Shown here in pieces: positions 35,811-44,347 of a DNA stretch of 64,000 bases (within the stretch, counting starts at the first letter, position 1; every line of letters begins with the position of its first letter). The position numbers were made by a program, and so were the translations under genes. Origin of the DNA: Trebonia sp963771985 (GTDB lineage: Bacteria; Actinomycetota; Actinomycetes; Streptosporangiales; Streptosporangiaceae); contig CAVYVO010000013.1 in assembly GCA_963771985.1 (NCBI GenBank), forward strand, positions 66,109 through 130,108, read 5' to 3'. The notes under the pieces were generated by a model. That model was not told where the DNA came from. It saw nothing but the letters and a program-made list of their open reading frames with translations, and searched no databases.

Positions 35811-37467
35811 CTAGGCGGCGCCGACGCCTGTCCTGGCGGTCACGCCCGCGGTCGCGCGCGAGAACGCGCCGCGGTAATCGTCGGTGGACGACATCTCGTT
35901 GAGCATCTCGTGCAGCTTGCCGCGGCCGCCGGGGTTCAGGAGGAACTTGCGTGCCTTCCCCTGGACGTTGGCACCGTAGTAGTGACTGTGCTCCGGGGAG
36001 AAGATCGATCGCGGCGCCAGCGTCTCGATCATCGTCATCCACTGCTCCTGCTGCGCCTCGGTCGGCTCGAAGACCTCGAAGCCGTGGTCACGTGCGTAGA
36101 CCAGCGTCTTGGTGATCCAGTTCGACCTGGTCCTGCGCATACCGCGGGTAATTGCCGCCGCCGGCGCCGTGCGGGCCGCCCGGGAAGAAGAAGTTCGGCA
36201 GCCGGTGCGCGCTGAAGCCGCAGAAATCGGACGGCCCGTCGTCCCAGTCGACGCTCAGGTCGAGGCCGTCGCGTCCCCTGGCGCCCATCCTGGTCAGCGC
36301 GCCGGTCCCGAAGTCGAAGCCGGTCGCGTACACGATGATGTCGTAGTCCCGGTGCGTGTCCGCGGTCTCGATCCCGGTGGCGTCCACCCGCACGATCGGG
36401 GTCTCCCGCAGGGAGATCAGGGAGACGTTCGGCCGGTTGAAGGTCTCGTAGTAGCCGGTCACGAACGGCGGGCGCTTTGCGCCGAAAAGGTGGTCATCCG
36501 GGATCAGGCGCTCGGCGGTGACCGGATCCGTCACGATGCAGCGGATCTTGTCGGCCAGGAACGCACAGAACTCGAGGTTGACCTCGCGGTTGGTCGTCAT
36601 GTCATAGTAGTTCGCCGAGAGCTTGGCGAAGCCGGGACTCTTCCAGATCTTCTCGTAGAACGCCTGCCGTTCCTCAGGCGAGTCGGCCGTCGAGAACTTT
36701 CCGGCCGGCTCGTGGAGAAAGCCCGACGGTGCCGTGCTCAAGGTCTTGACGATGTCGTCGAAGTTGTCGCTGAGCCACGCTTGGCGCTCGTCCGATATCG
36801 GGGCGTTGTTGAGCGGCGTCGCCCAGGTCGGCGTGCGCTGGTACAGGTCCACGGCGGCGGCGGTGCCGGCGATCGCGGGAAGCAGCTGGGTGCCGCTCGG
36901 GCCGTTGCCGATGATGGCGACGCGCTTGCCCGCGAAGTCGACCGGCGTATGCGGCCAGGCGCCGGTGTGGTAGGCCTGCCCCTGGAAATCGTCCAGGCCG
37001 TCGATCTCCGGGTAGTGCGGAACCGAGAGCCCGCCGGTCGCGGCGATGACCCAGCGGGCCCGGACGACGATGCCCTTCGCCGTCTTCACCACCCACACGT
37101 GGTGTGTCTCGTCGTACACCGTCGAGAGGACCTTCTGGCCGGTTCGGATGTGCTCGCGGAGACCGAAGCGGTCGACGACGAAGTTGAGGTAGCACTCGAC
37201 CTCCGGCTGCGTCGCGAACTCCTCTTTCCAGCGCCACGTGTCGAAGAGTTCCCTGGAGAAGATGTAGGCGTAGGTGTAACTCTCGGAGTCGAAGCGGGCG
37301 GCGGGGTAGCGGTTCCAGTACCAGACACCGCCGACACCCTCGCCAGCCTCCAGCGTCTGGGCGGAGAACCCGGCGTCAAGCGCGCGGTAGAGCGCGTAGA
37401 TGCCGACCACGCCAGCGCCGATCACCAGAACCTCGACGTCGGCATCGCTGTCGGACTGACCTGCCAT
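35811..37467 (-). pseudogene. flavin-containing monooxygenase of Baeyer-Villiger type, frame broken by one base
   Basis: The FAD motif VLVIGAGVVGIYALYRA, the NADP motif VAIIGNGPSGTQLLPA and the BVMO fingerprint FQGQAYHTGAWP are present. The frame from 37467 reaches GGNYPRYAQDQV, then ends at 36088 with a spurious tail. The correct end (SNWITKTLVYARDHGFEVFEPTEAQQEQW...NVQGKARKFLLNPGGRGKLHEML) is one frame on and stops at 35811. Removing one base of the CC at 36126-36127 restores DQSNWITKTL. The repaired length of about 551 aa matches its paralog at 56559. It would convert a ketone to an ester or lactone. Confidence 0.88.
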
Positions 37468-37640
37468 CCTGGCTCACTCCCACTCAGTCACGGCTGCGGG
37501 AACAGCAATCACATCATTTTAAGCAAGTGTGCTGCAAAATACAATGATCCGAATAGATCAGAACCGCTGATGCCATGACGGACATTGCGTTATCTGAGCG
37601 CATGTGGTGAAATTCACCTGCGATCACCGGCCGAAGGAGA

Positions 37641-38588
37641 ATGATGAACGCCGCTGCCGCTGACTTCCGATTCGACGGCCGGGTCGCCCTCGTGACCGGC
37701 GCCGGCCGCGGCCTCGGCCGGGCCCACGCGCGCCTGCTGGCGGAGCGCGGCGCGCAGGTCGTCGTCAACGACCTCGGCGGCACCAAGGAAGGCGAGGGCA
37801 GCGACACCGGGCCCGCCAACGAGGTAGCGGCGGAGATCAGGGCGGCGGGCGGCACCGCCGTAGCCGACACCAGCAACGTGGGCCGGGAAGACGGCTGTCA
37901 CGCGCTGGTCGATACCGCCATCCGCGAGTTCGGCCGCATCAACATCGTCGTGAACAACGCCGGCATCTCCCGCTTCGCCACGTTCCCTGAGGCCGACGCG
38001 GAGAACCTGGAGCGGACGCTCGACGTGCACGTGCGCGGCACGTGGCACACCACCAGGGCCGCGTGGCCGCACATGGTCAACCAGGGCTACGGCCGGGTGG
38101 TCACCACGACGTCGACCGGCATGTTCGGGCTTCCGGACAACCTCGCGTACGCGACCGCGAAGGGAGCGCTCATCGGCTTCACCCGGAGCCTGTCGATGGA
38201 AGCCGCGTCGCACGGCATCCTCGTCAACTGCATCGCGCCGAACGCGGTCACCCGCCCGAGCACGTCGGCGGCGAAGCCGAACATCACCACCGCTCCGCAG
38301 GATCCGGCCCGGGTCCAGGCGATGCAGACCAGCCTGGTCTCGCCGATGGTCGCGTACCTGGCGCACGAGGACTGCACGGTCAACGGCGAGATCCTGGTGG
38401 CGGGCGGCCGCCGGTTCGCCCGGTGGTTCCTCGCCGTCACCCCCGGCTACCGTTCCGCCGGCGAAGGCGCGCCGACGATCGAGGAGATAGCCGAGCACTG
38501 GGACGAGATCAACGACCAGGACGGCTACTACGTGCCGGAAAGCCTGTACGACTGGGCGTCCGAGTTCCTGGGCCACCTCGGCCGCTAA
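37641..38588 (+). CDS. SDR dehydrogenase, HSD17B4/MFE-2-like
   Basis: A 315-aa short-chain dehydrogenase with TGAGRGLGRAH cofactor motif, NNAG, the Ser in TTSTGMFG and the catalytic YATAK. The long insertion VVNDLGGTKEGEGSDTGPANEV after beta-2 is typical of (3R)-hydroxyacyl-CoA dehydrogenase-like SDRs. AAGGAGA lies just before the two ATGs. It is divergent from the BVMO gene, suggesting a shared control region of 173 bp. A close paralog that has lost this N-terminal part lies at 58172. Confidence 0.92.
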   Translation: MMNAAAADFRFDGRVALVTGAGRGLGRAHARLLAERGAQVVVNDLGGTKEGEGSDTGPANEVAAEIRAAGGTAVADTSNVGREDGCHALVDTAIREFGRINIVVNNAGISRFATFPEADAENLERTLDVHVRGTWHTTRAAWPHMVNQGYGRVVTTTSTGMFGLPDNLAYATAKGALIGFTRSLSMEAASHGILVNCIAPNAVTRPSTSAAKPNITTAPQDPARVQAMQTSLVSPMVAYLAHEDCTVNGEILVAGGRRFARWFLAVTPGYRSAGEGAPTIEEIAEHWDEINDQDGYYVPESLYDWASEFLGHLGR

Positions 38589-39212
38589 AGCGCGCACACG
38601 CCCCTGCGCGCCGCGCCGGTGGTTCTCGGGAAATCCAGTCATGCCCGCGTCGAGCTCGAGTCCGAGCGCGTTGAACGCCGTGCAGTGCATGTCGTAGGTC
38701 GCCACCGTGAACACGAAGTCCATGAGCTGCTCGCGGGAGAACTGCGCCTCCAGGTCGCGCCAGGTCGTGTCCGAGAGGTTCTTCGTGCCGCACAGCTCGT
38801 CGACCGCCCGGACGACCGCGGCGTCGCCGGCGGGCCACCCGGCGGCAGCGGGACGCATCGCGAGCGCGTCGATCTCGGCGTCGGTGAGGTAGCCGTCCGT
38901 CCGGCTCATCCGGACGTGCTGCGCCCACTCGTACTCGCCGAAGCCGAGCCAGGTCGTGCGGATGATCGCCATCTCCCGGATGCGGCCGGGCAGCGTGGAG
39001 TGGCGCAGGTGATCGGAGAAGGGCAGCCAGGCGCGCACCAGCGCCGGATGCCAGGCGTAGATGCCGAGAATGTTGGATCGCGGCCGGGCGCCGGGCCCGC
39101 CGGATCCAGCCGCCTGGCCGCCGGGCCCGTGAGCGCGGAGCGCGGAGAAAGCGTCGTCGACCTCGTCGGTCCACTCCTCGACGGGGCGGGGCGGGATGCG
39201 GGGCTGGCTCAT
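38585..39212 (-). CDS. carboxymuconolactone decarboxylase-like protein, stop apparently lost
   Basis: About 200 aa with the AhpD/CMD fold: RSNILGIYAWHPALVRAWLPFSDHLRHSTLPGRIREMAIIRTTWLGFGEYEWAQHVRMSRTDGYL. It has EYEWAQH where AhpD has CxxC, so a redox role is unlikely. The frame has no stop where the family ends (LDAGMTGFPE) and runs open to 37614 antisense to the SDR gene. One extra base near the end would instead give the TAG at 38585-38587, overlapping the SDR stop. It starts 4 bp after the upstream SDR. Confidence 0.75.
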
Positions 39213-39216
39213 CAGG

Positions 39217-39975
39217 TCACCCGATGAACGCGCCGCCGTTGACGCTGACCGTCTGCCCGGTCACGTAGGAGGCCTCGCCGGAGACGAGGTAGGAGACCGC
39301 GGCCGCGATGTCCTCGCCGGTCCCCATCCGGCCGACCGGGATGTTCTTCGCCATGTCTTGCGCTGACGGCATGGTGCCCGCGTCCCGCTTGCGCTGCACG
39401 CTCGGGGTCTCCACCGCGGACGGCGCGACGGTGTTCACGGTGACGCCGGACTTGGCGAACTCGACCGCGAGCGCTTTGGCGAGCGCCATCTGCCCGCCCT
39501 TGGATGCCGCGTAGTGGGCCATCTTCGGCGCGCCGCGCTGGGCGGCCGAGGAAGAGATCAGCACCACCCGCCCCCACCCCGCGTCAACCAGATCGGGGAG
39601 AGCCGACTGGACGACGTTGAACGTCCCGGTCAGGTTGATCGCCAGCGTGTGGTTCCACTGGTCAAGCGTCATGGACAGGAACGGTTGCAGCAAGGCGACC
39701 GCGGCGTTCGCGACGACGACCGCCAGCGGTCCCAGGTCGGACCGGGCCGCCGCCAGCGCCGCGTCGACCTGTTCCCGGTCGCTGACGTCGGCCTGGTATC
39801 CCCGTGCGACCCCGCCCGCGCTCTCGATTGACTTCGCGGCCTGTTCCGCGGCGCCCTCGGCGACATCGAGGATCGCGACCTTGAATCTGTCCTTCGCAAG
39901 GCGCTCGGCGATTGCCCGGCCGATGCCCGCGCCGCCTCCGGTGACGACGGCGACCCGGCCCCGCACTGTGCTCAT
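39217..39975 (-). CDS. SDR family oxidoreductase (FabG-like)
   Basis: A 252-aa classical short-chain dehydrogenase with VVTGGGAGIGRAIAERL, Asp in ILDV, NAA in place of NNAG (ANAAVA), SSSAAQ with the catalytic Ser, HYAASKGG with the Tyr and Lys, and VSVNGGAFIG at the end. It is probably an alcohol or hydroxyacyl dehydrogenase of the catabolic operon that runs from the P450 at 44128 down to the CMD gene. Confidence 0.9.
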   Translation of the reverse strand: MSTVRGRVAVVTGGGAGIGRAIAERLAKDRFKVAILDVAEGAAEQAAKSIESAGGVARGYQADVSDREQVDAALAAARSDLGPLAVVVANAAVALLQPFLSMTLDQWNHTLAINLTGTFNVVQSALPDLVDAGWGRVVLISSSAAQRGAPKMAHYAASKGGQMALAKALAVEFAKSGVTVNTVAPSAVETPSVQRKRDAGTMPSAQDMAKNIPVGRMGTGEDIAAAVSYLVSGEASYVTGQTVSVNGGAFIG

Positions 39976-39993
39976 CGAGATACGTCCTCATTC

Positions 39994-40045
39994 CTGTTCG
40001 TCACGGCAGCTGCGGGGCCCTGTTCGTCACGGCAGCTGCGGGGCC
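39994..40045. repeat. perfect 26-bp tandem duplication at a gene end
   Basis: Two identical 26-bp units (39994-40019 and 40020-40045) begin CTGTTCGTCACGG. The second contains the CoA-transferase stop and its last codons (PQLP). The first is a non-coding copy right after it. Being exact, it looks like a recent replication slip or an assembly artefact. Confidence 0.85.
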
Positions 40046-41265
40046 GACTCCGCGAGCGAGGGCGCGGCGACAACGCGGTCGGCGATCAGCGACTCGACTT
40101 CCGGCCGCGGCAGCCCAAGCTCGCCGGTCAGTATGTCCACGGTGTCCGCGCCCAGGCCGGGTGGGTAGGCGGGTTCGACTTCGGCGGTGTTCAGGAAGCG
40201 GATCGGGGTGGCGATGTTCTCGAAGCAGGCCTCCCCGTCCCTGACCGCCACGATGCTCCCGTCTCCCGCCGCCCGTGCGTCGCCCAGCGCCTCCAGCACG
40301 TTCTTCACCAGGGCGACAGGAACGGACGCCGCGGACAGGAGGTCGACCCATTCCGCCGCCGGCCGTGCGGCGAACCGCGCTTCCAGGATCGCCCACAGCT
40401 CCTCCTTGTTGCGCAGCCGGCTGACGGCATCGGTAAAACGCTCGTCGCTGGTCAGCTCCCCGACGCCGAGCACGCGGCACAGGCCCTCCCACATGCGCCG
40501 GGTGTTCGCGGTGACCACCAGCTCACGGCCGTCCGCGCACCGGAAGGACCGGTAGGTGGCGATGGAGTCGTGGGCGGCGCCCTGCGGGCCGGGGGCGGCG
40601 CCGTTGAGGTAGGCGTACACCGCCTGGTAGGAGAGCATGGCGAGCTGGCCGCGCAGCATCGAGACGTCGATGATCCGGCCGCGGCCGGTTTCCCGGCGTG
40701 CCTGCAGGGCAGCGAGGATGCCGATCACCGCGTACAGGCCCGCCACTATGTCGCCCGCCGGGATCCCGAGCCGCGCGGCGGGGGCGCCGGGGTGCCCGTT
40801 GAGGCTCATCACCCCGCTGAGCGCCTGGACGACCATGTCGTAGGCCGGCCGGTCGCGCAGCGGCCCGTCCTGCCCGAACCCGCTGATCGACGCCCACACG
40901 AGCGCGGGCTGACCCGAGACGACCGCCTCCGGATCGATGCCGAGCCGCTTGATGACACCCGGACGGAAGTTCTCGACCACGACGTCGGCCCCGGCGATCA
41001 GGCTTTTCAGGACCCCGGCCCCGCGCACCGACTTCAAGTTGATCGCGATGCTGCGCTTGTTCCTGTTGTTAGCGAGGAAATAAGCGCTGTCGCCCCGAAG
41101 GGTCGGCCCGACGATCGCCCGGCTCGAATCGCCCTCGAACGACTCGACCTTGATGACGTCCGCGCCCAGGTCCCCGAGCAGCTGCGTGGCCGAAGGCCCG
41201 GAGAGGAACGTGGTCAGGTCGATGACCCGCAGGCCGTCCAGTGGCGGGTGCTCACTGCCGGTCAT
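40027..41265 (-). CDS. CaiB/BaiF CoA-transferase family protein (module A)
   Basis: A 412-aa class III CoA-transferase that moves CoA between carboxylic acids. Typical parts are LDGLRVIDLTTFLSGPSATQLLGDLGADVIKVE, the region NRNKRSIAINLK, the catalytic Asp in RPAYDMVVQALSGVMSLNG and GQLAMLSYQAV. The ATG at 41265 overlaps the thiolase stop (ATGA) and is preferred to 41292. It is followed by the SDR 51 bp downstream. A second family member lies in module B at 50639. Confidence 0.92.
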   Translation of the reverse strand: MTGSEHPPLDGLRVIDLTTFLSGPSATQLLGDLGADVIKVESFEGDSSRAIVGPTLRGDSAYFLANNRNKRSIAINLKSVRGAGVLKSLIAGADVVVENFRPGVIKRLGIDPEAVVSGQPALVWASISGFGQDGPLRDRPAYDMVVQALSGVMSLNGHPGAPAARLGIPAGDIVAGLYAVIGILAALQARRETGRGRIIDVSMLRGQLAMLSYQAVYAYLNGAAPGPQGAAHDSIATYRSFRCADGRELVVTANTRRMWEGLCRVLGVGELTSDERFTDAVSRLRNKEELWAILEARFAARPAAEWVDLLSAASVPVALVKNVLEALGDARAAGDGSIVAVRDGEACFENIATPIRFLNTAEVEPAYPPGLGADTVDILTGELGLPRPEVESLIADRVVAAPSLAESAPQLP

Positions 41266-42413
41266 GTCGCCTCGAAGATGTGGATGGTGCACGCGCCGTG
41301 GTCAAGTCCGGCGGTGCCGCCGCCGGTGACATGCGTCAGCGCCCAGCGGGCGTCCGGGATCTGCCGTGCTCCCGCCTGCCCGGTCAGCTGCCAGAACGCC
41401 TCGGCGACCTGGGCGACGCCGCTGGCGCCGACCGGGTGCCCCTTGGCCAGCAGGCCGCCGCTCGGGTTCACCACCACGTCCCCGCCGAGGGTCGTCCTGC
41501 CGTCGCGCAGCAGCGCCGCCGCGCTGTGCTTCCCGGTCAGGCCGAACGCCTCGTAGTAGACGAGCTCGGCGACGGAGAACGCGTCGTGCAGCTCGATCAT
41601 GTCGAGGTCTTCCGGGCCGATGCCGGCCTGGGCGTACGCGTCCCGCGCGGACTCGTAGCTGATCTCCGGCTTGGTCATGTCGCGGAACCCCTCCTCGACC
41701 TGCCCCGAGTGCAGGACCGAGGCGGCCACGCGCATGCCCCGGGGCATGCGCAGCCGCCTCCGGGCCCGCTCGGAGGCGAGGACCACCACCGCCGCCCCGT
41801 CGCCGGTCGGGCAGCACATGAGCAGGGTGAGCGGGTCGGCGACTGGCCGCGCCGCGAGGACCTGCTCGACCGTGACTTCCTGACGGAACTGCGCGAACGG
41901 GTTCAGGGCGCCGTGCTTGCGGGCCTTCACGCTGACCCGCGCCAGGTCCTCGACTTCCGCGTCGCTTTCGTACAGGTAGCGCGTCGCCCGCATCGCGTAC
42001 ACGGCCGGCATGACCAGGCCCTGCTTGACCTCGCGGTCCTCGGGGGACAGGGGGAGCGTGCCCCCGCCGAACTGGGTCAGCTTCTCGACGCCGATGATGA
42101 CCGCGACGTCGGCCAGCCCCCGCGAGATCGCCGTCCACGCCTCGTGCATCGCGGTCGCCCCGCTCGAACAGGCGTTGTCGACGTTGACGGTCGGGATCGC
42201 GCCAAGGCCGATCTCCTTGGTGATCCGCTGCCCGGTCATCATCCCGCCGTAGGAGTGGCCGACGTAGACGGCGTCGACATCCGGCTTCTGGATGCCCGCG
42301 CCGCGCAGCGCGTCGATGAGCGGTGACACCGCCAGACCGACATACGACGAGCTCGGGTGCTTGCCGAACGGGATCATCGCTGCGGATACGACGTACACTT
42401 TCTCACTCATCAA
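41262..42413 (-). CDS. thiolase-fold protein (lipid-transfer/retro-aldolase type)
   Basis: A 383-aa thiolase-like protein with nucleophile Cys in VDNACSSGATAMHEA, HDAFSVAELVYYE and NPSGGLLAKGHPVGASG. It is followed upstream in the operon by a DUF35 protein, the pairing known for Ltp2-type retro-aldolases and SCP-thiolases in steroid side-chain breakdown. A C-C bond cleavage step on an acyl-CoA is therefore likely; the exact substrate is unknown. Confidence 0.9.
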   Translation of the reverse strand: MMSEKVYVVSAAMIPFGKHPSSSYVGLAVSPLIDALRGAGIQKPDVDAVYVGHSYGGMMTGQRITKEIGLGAIPTVNVDNACSSGATAMHEAWTAISRGLADVAVIIGVEKLTQFGGGTLPLSPEDREVKQGLVMPAVYAMRATRYLYESDAEVEDLARVSVKARKHGALNPFAQFRQEVTVEQVLAARPVADPLTLLMCCPTGDGAAVVVLASERARRRLRMPRGMRVAASVLHSGQVEEGFRDMTKPEISYESARDAYAQAGIGPEDLDMIELHDAFSVAELVYYEAFGLTGKHSAAALLRDGRTTLGGDVVVNPSGGLLAKGHPVGASGVAQVAEAFWQLTGQAGARQIPDARWALTHVTGGGTAGLDHGACTIHIFEAT

Positions 42414-42425
42414 AGTCCCCGATCA

Positions 42426-42836
42426 TCATTCGCCGGCGGCCAGCGCGAAGAACCAGTCGTCCCCGTCGACACCGAGTTCGACCCGCATGTCCGGGCGGAG
42501 CGGCACCGTGCCCTCGCGGATGTCGGCCAGCGTCCGCACGCCACCGTCGAGGTCGACGTAGCCGACCGGGCGGACGCCCTCGCCGCCGATGTGGAGCCGG
42601 GTGAAGGAGTACAAGACCCCGGTGGCGGGCAGCGCGACGCGGGAGACCTCGCGGCTGACGCACGAGCTGCACACCACCCGCGCGCCGATCATCGTCCGGC
42701 CGCACCGGTCGCACCGCGTCCCGACCAGGCGGCGGCCTTCGGGGAAGGTGCCGAGCAGGCCGTCGCTGTCCAGGTCCGCGACCGGCGCCGAGACCGCTGC
42801 CTCGGCTGGGGCCGCCCGCCGCTCCTTGCCCGCCAT
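42426..42836 (-). CDS. Zn-ribbon OB-fold (DUF35) protein, thiolase partner
   Basis: A 136-aa protein with a rubredoxin-like zinc ribbon (CDRCGRTMIGARVVCSSC) and an OB-fold acyl-CoA-binding part (GVLYSFTRLHIGGEGVRPVGYVDLDGGVRTLADI). DUF35 proteins complex with thiolase-like partners, here the gene 12 bp downstream. Its ATG overlaps the P450 stop as TGATG. Confidence 0.92.
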   Translation of the reverse strand: MAGKERRAAPAEAAVSAPVADLDSDGLLGTFPEGRRLVGTRCDRCGRTMIGARVVCSSCVSREVSRVALPATGVLYSFTRLHIGGEGVRPVGYVDLDGGVRTLADIREGTVPLRPDMRVELGVDGDDWFFALAAGE

Positions 42837-44128
42837 CAGCCGGCCGTCCGCTCGGTGCAGGTGAGGTAGAGGTGGTTGTGCCCGCGGAACTTGTAGCTCG
42901 GCATCAGATCCCAGCGGCGATCGCCGGCCGGGCCGTGATGCTCCGCCGAGAGCCCGACCCGCTCGGTGCGCTCCAGCAGCCGCCGGATGGAGAACACCGT
43001 CTCCGCCCGCGCCAGGGGAGCTCCCGGGCAGGTATGGATTCCCCGGCCGAACGCGAGGTGGTGCCTGGCATTCGCCCGCTGGACGTCGAACTCGGCGGGC
43101 GCCGGGAAGGTGCGCGGGTCCCGGCCCGCCGCGCCGTGCAGCAGCAGGACGACGGTGCCGGGTGCCAGGTCGAGGCCGCCGATGCTGGCCGGCACCTTCG
43201 TGAGCCGGAACGACCCCTTGATCGGCGCCTCGATACGCAGGGTTTCCTCGATGAACCTGGGAACCAGGGCCGTGTCCCGGCGCAGCTGGTCCTGAACCGC
43301 CTGGTCGTCGGCGATCCGGGCGAGCGAGATCCCCAGCAGCTGCACCGTGGTCTCGTTCCCGGCGGCGAAGAGGTTCGCCGCGATCCGGGCGACGTGCACC
43401 GGGTCGGGGAGCGTGCCGTCAGGGAAGGTCGCCAGGGACATCCCGGTGAGAATGTCGTCGGCCGGGTTCTTCCGCCGCCGCTCGATCTTGTCGATGAAGT
43501 AGTCGTACAGCCGCTCGAGGCTGCCCCGGTGGGACACCTGAAGCTGCAGGTTGCCGAGCATCGGCCCGCGCTGCGCCGCGAGCAGCGCCAGCAGCATCGG
43601 ATGGTCCGCCTCCGGGACCCCGAGCAGGTCAGCGACGGCGAGGACCGCGTAGCGCTTGGCGTACTCCCAGATGAACTCGCACTGCCCCGCCGGCAGTAGC
43701 TCATCGAGGAACCGGTCGGCGGTGCGCTTGAGGAACTCCTCGTTCTCCTTGAGCCGCTTGGGTGTGATCAGGCCCATCAGCAGCGCCCGGTGATCGGTGT
43801 GCATCGGCGGGTCGAACGTCACCAGCTGGTCGTTCGACGGGAAGTACGCCCGGTACCGCTCCAGGATGTCCGTCAGGTCATCGCCGGCCAGCTCAACCGG
43901 AAGGTCGAGGACCGGCCCGCCGGTCCGGTTGATCGACGAGTAGACCTCGGGGTGGTGATAGACCTCCAGCGCCTCGTGGTAGCCGGTGACGATGACGACC
44001 CCGTACGTCGGCTCGCGCCAGACCGGGTGGTGGGCGAGCATGTAGTCGAAGTAGGGCACCGGATCAGCCGCCACCGCGGCGTCGGTGAAGTAGTCGATCT
44101 CCGCCGGGTCGAGCCTCACGGTGCCCAC
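42836..44128 (-). CDS. cytochrome P450 (module A, first of two related)
   Basis: A 430-aa P450 with I-helix AAGNETT, ExxR in EETLRIE and haem loop LAFGRGIHTCPGAPLAR. The sequence LLMGLITPKRLKENEEF is shared almost word for word with the P450 at 45361, so the two are recent paralogs. The GTG start is preceded by GAGAGGGGG. It heads the minus-strand operon with DUF35, thiolase, CoA-transferase, SDR and CMD, suggesting that hydroxylation starts that pathway. Confidence 0.93.
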   Translation of the reverse strand: MGTVRLDPAEIDYFTDAAVAADPVPYFDYMLAHHPVWREPTYGVVIVTGYHEALEVYHHPEVYSSINRTGGPVLDLPVELAGDDLTDILERYRAYFPSNDQLVTFDPPMHTDHRALLMGLITPKRLKENEEFLKRTADRFLDELLPAGQCEFIWEYAKRYAVLAVADLLGVPEADHPMLLALLAAQRGPMLGNLQLQVSHRGSLERLYDYFIDKIERRRKNPADDILTGMSLATFPDGTLPDPVHVARIAANLFAAGNETTVQLLGISLARIADDQAVQDQLRRDTALVPRFIEETLRIEAPIKGSFRLTKVPASIGGLDLAPGTVVLLLHGAAGRDPRTFPAPAEFDVQRANARHHLAFGRGIHTCPGAPLARAETVFSIRRLLERTERVGLSAEHHGPAGDRRWDLMPSYKFRGHNHLYLTCTERTAG

Positions 44129-44149
44129 CGGTACCCCCTCTCTGGTGTT

Positions 44150-44178
44150 CCGTTATACAGAACGGTTGTACGGTTGTA
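44150..44178. promoter_or_regulatory. operator-like repeats upstream of the P450 operon
   Basis: An inverted repeat CCGTT-6-AACGG (44150-44165) merges into two direct copies of CGGTTGTA (44163-44170 and 44171-44178). It lies 22-50 bp upstream of the P450 start. A TetR- or IclR-type binding region is likely. Confidence 0.45.
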
Positions 44179-44192
44179 CGGTCAATTCAGGA

Positions 44193-44205
44193 TTATCCCG
44201 AACGG
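44193..44205 (-). repeat. dispersed 13-mer repeat, copy 4
   Basis: Exact CCGTTCGGGATAA on the minus strand, continuing TCCTGAATTGACC. It is in the divergent region between the P450 and cyclase genes, oriented toward the P450. Confidence 0.7.
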
Positions 44206-44347
44206 GCGGTGTGTCAAGCGCGGTCGGCCCATGACGGCTGTGACGCGCGGGATGAGCGATTGACAACGCTCTGGATGCCAATGCACAATCCGATCTGTAT
44301 TGCGCTGTAGCTTCGTGGTGTTCTCTTAAACGATAAGTCCTGGGAAG

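Noticed and set aside
10169..36127. Programmed +1 frameshifting as the cause of the broken frames
   Set aside because: The sites share no slippery heptamer or downstream structure, and the genes are unrelated; extra-base errors or mutations explain them better.
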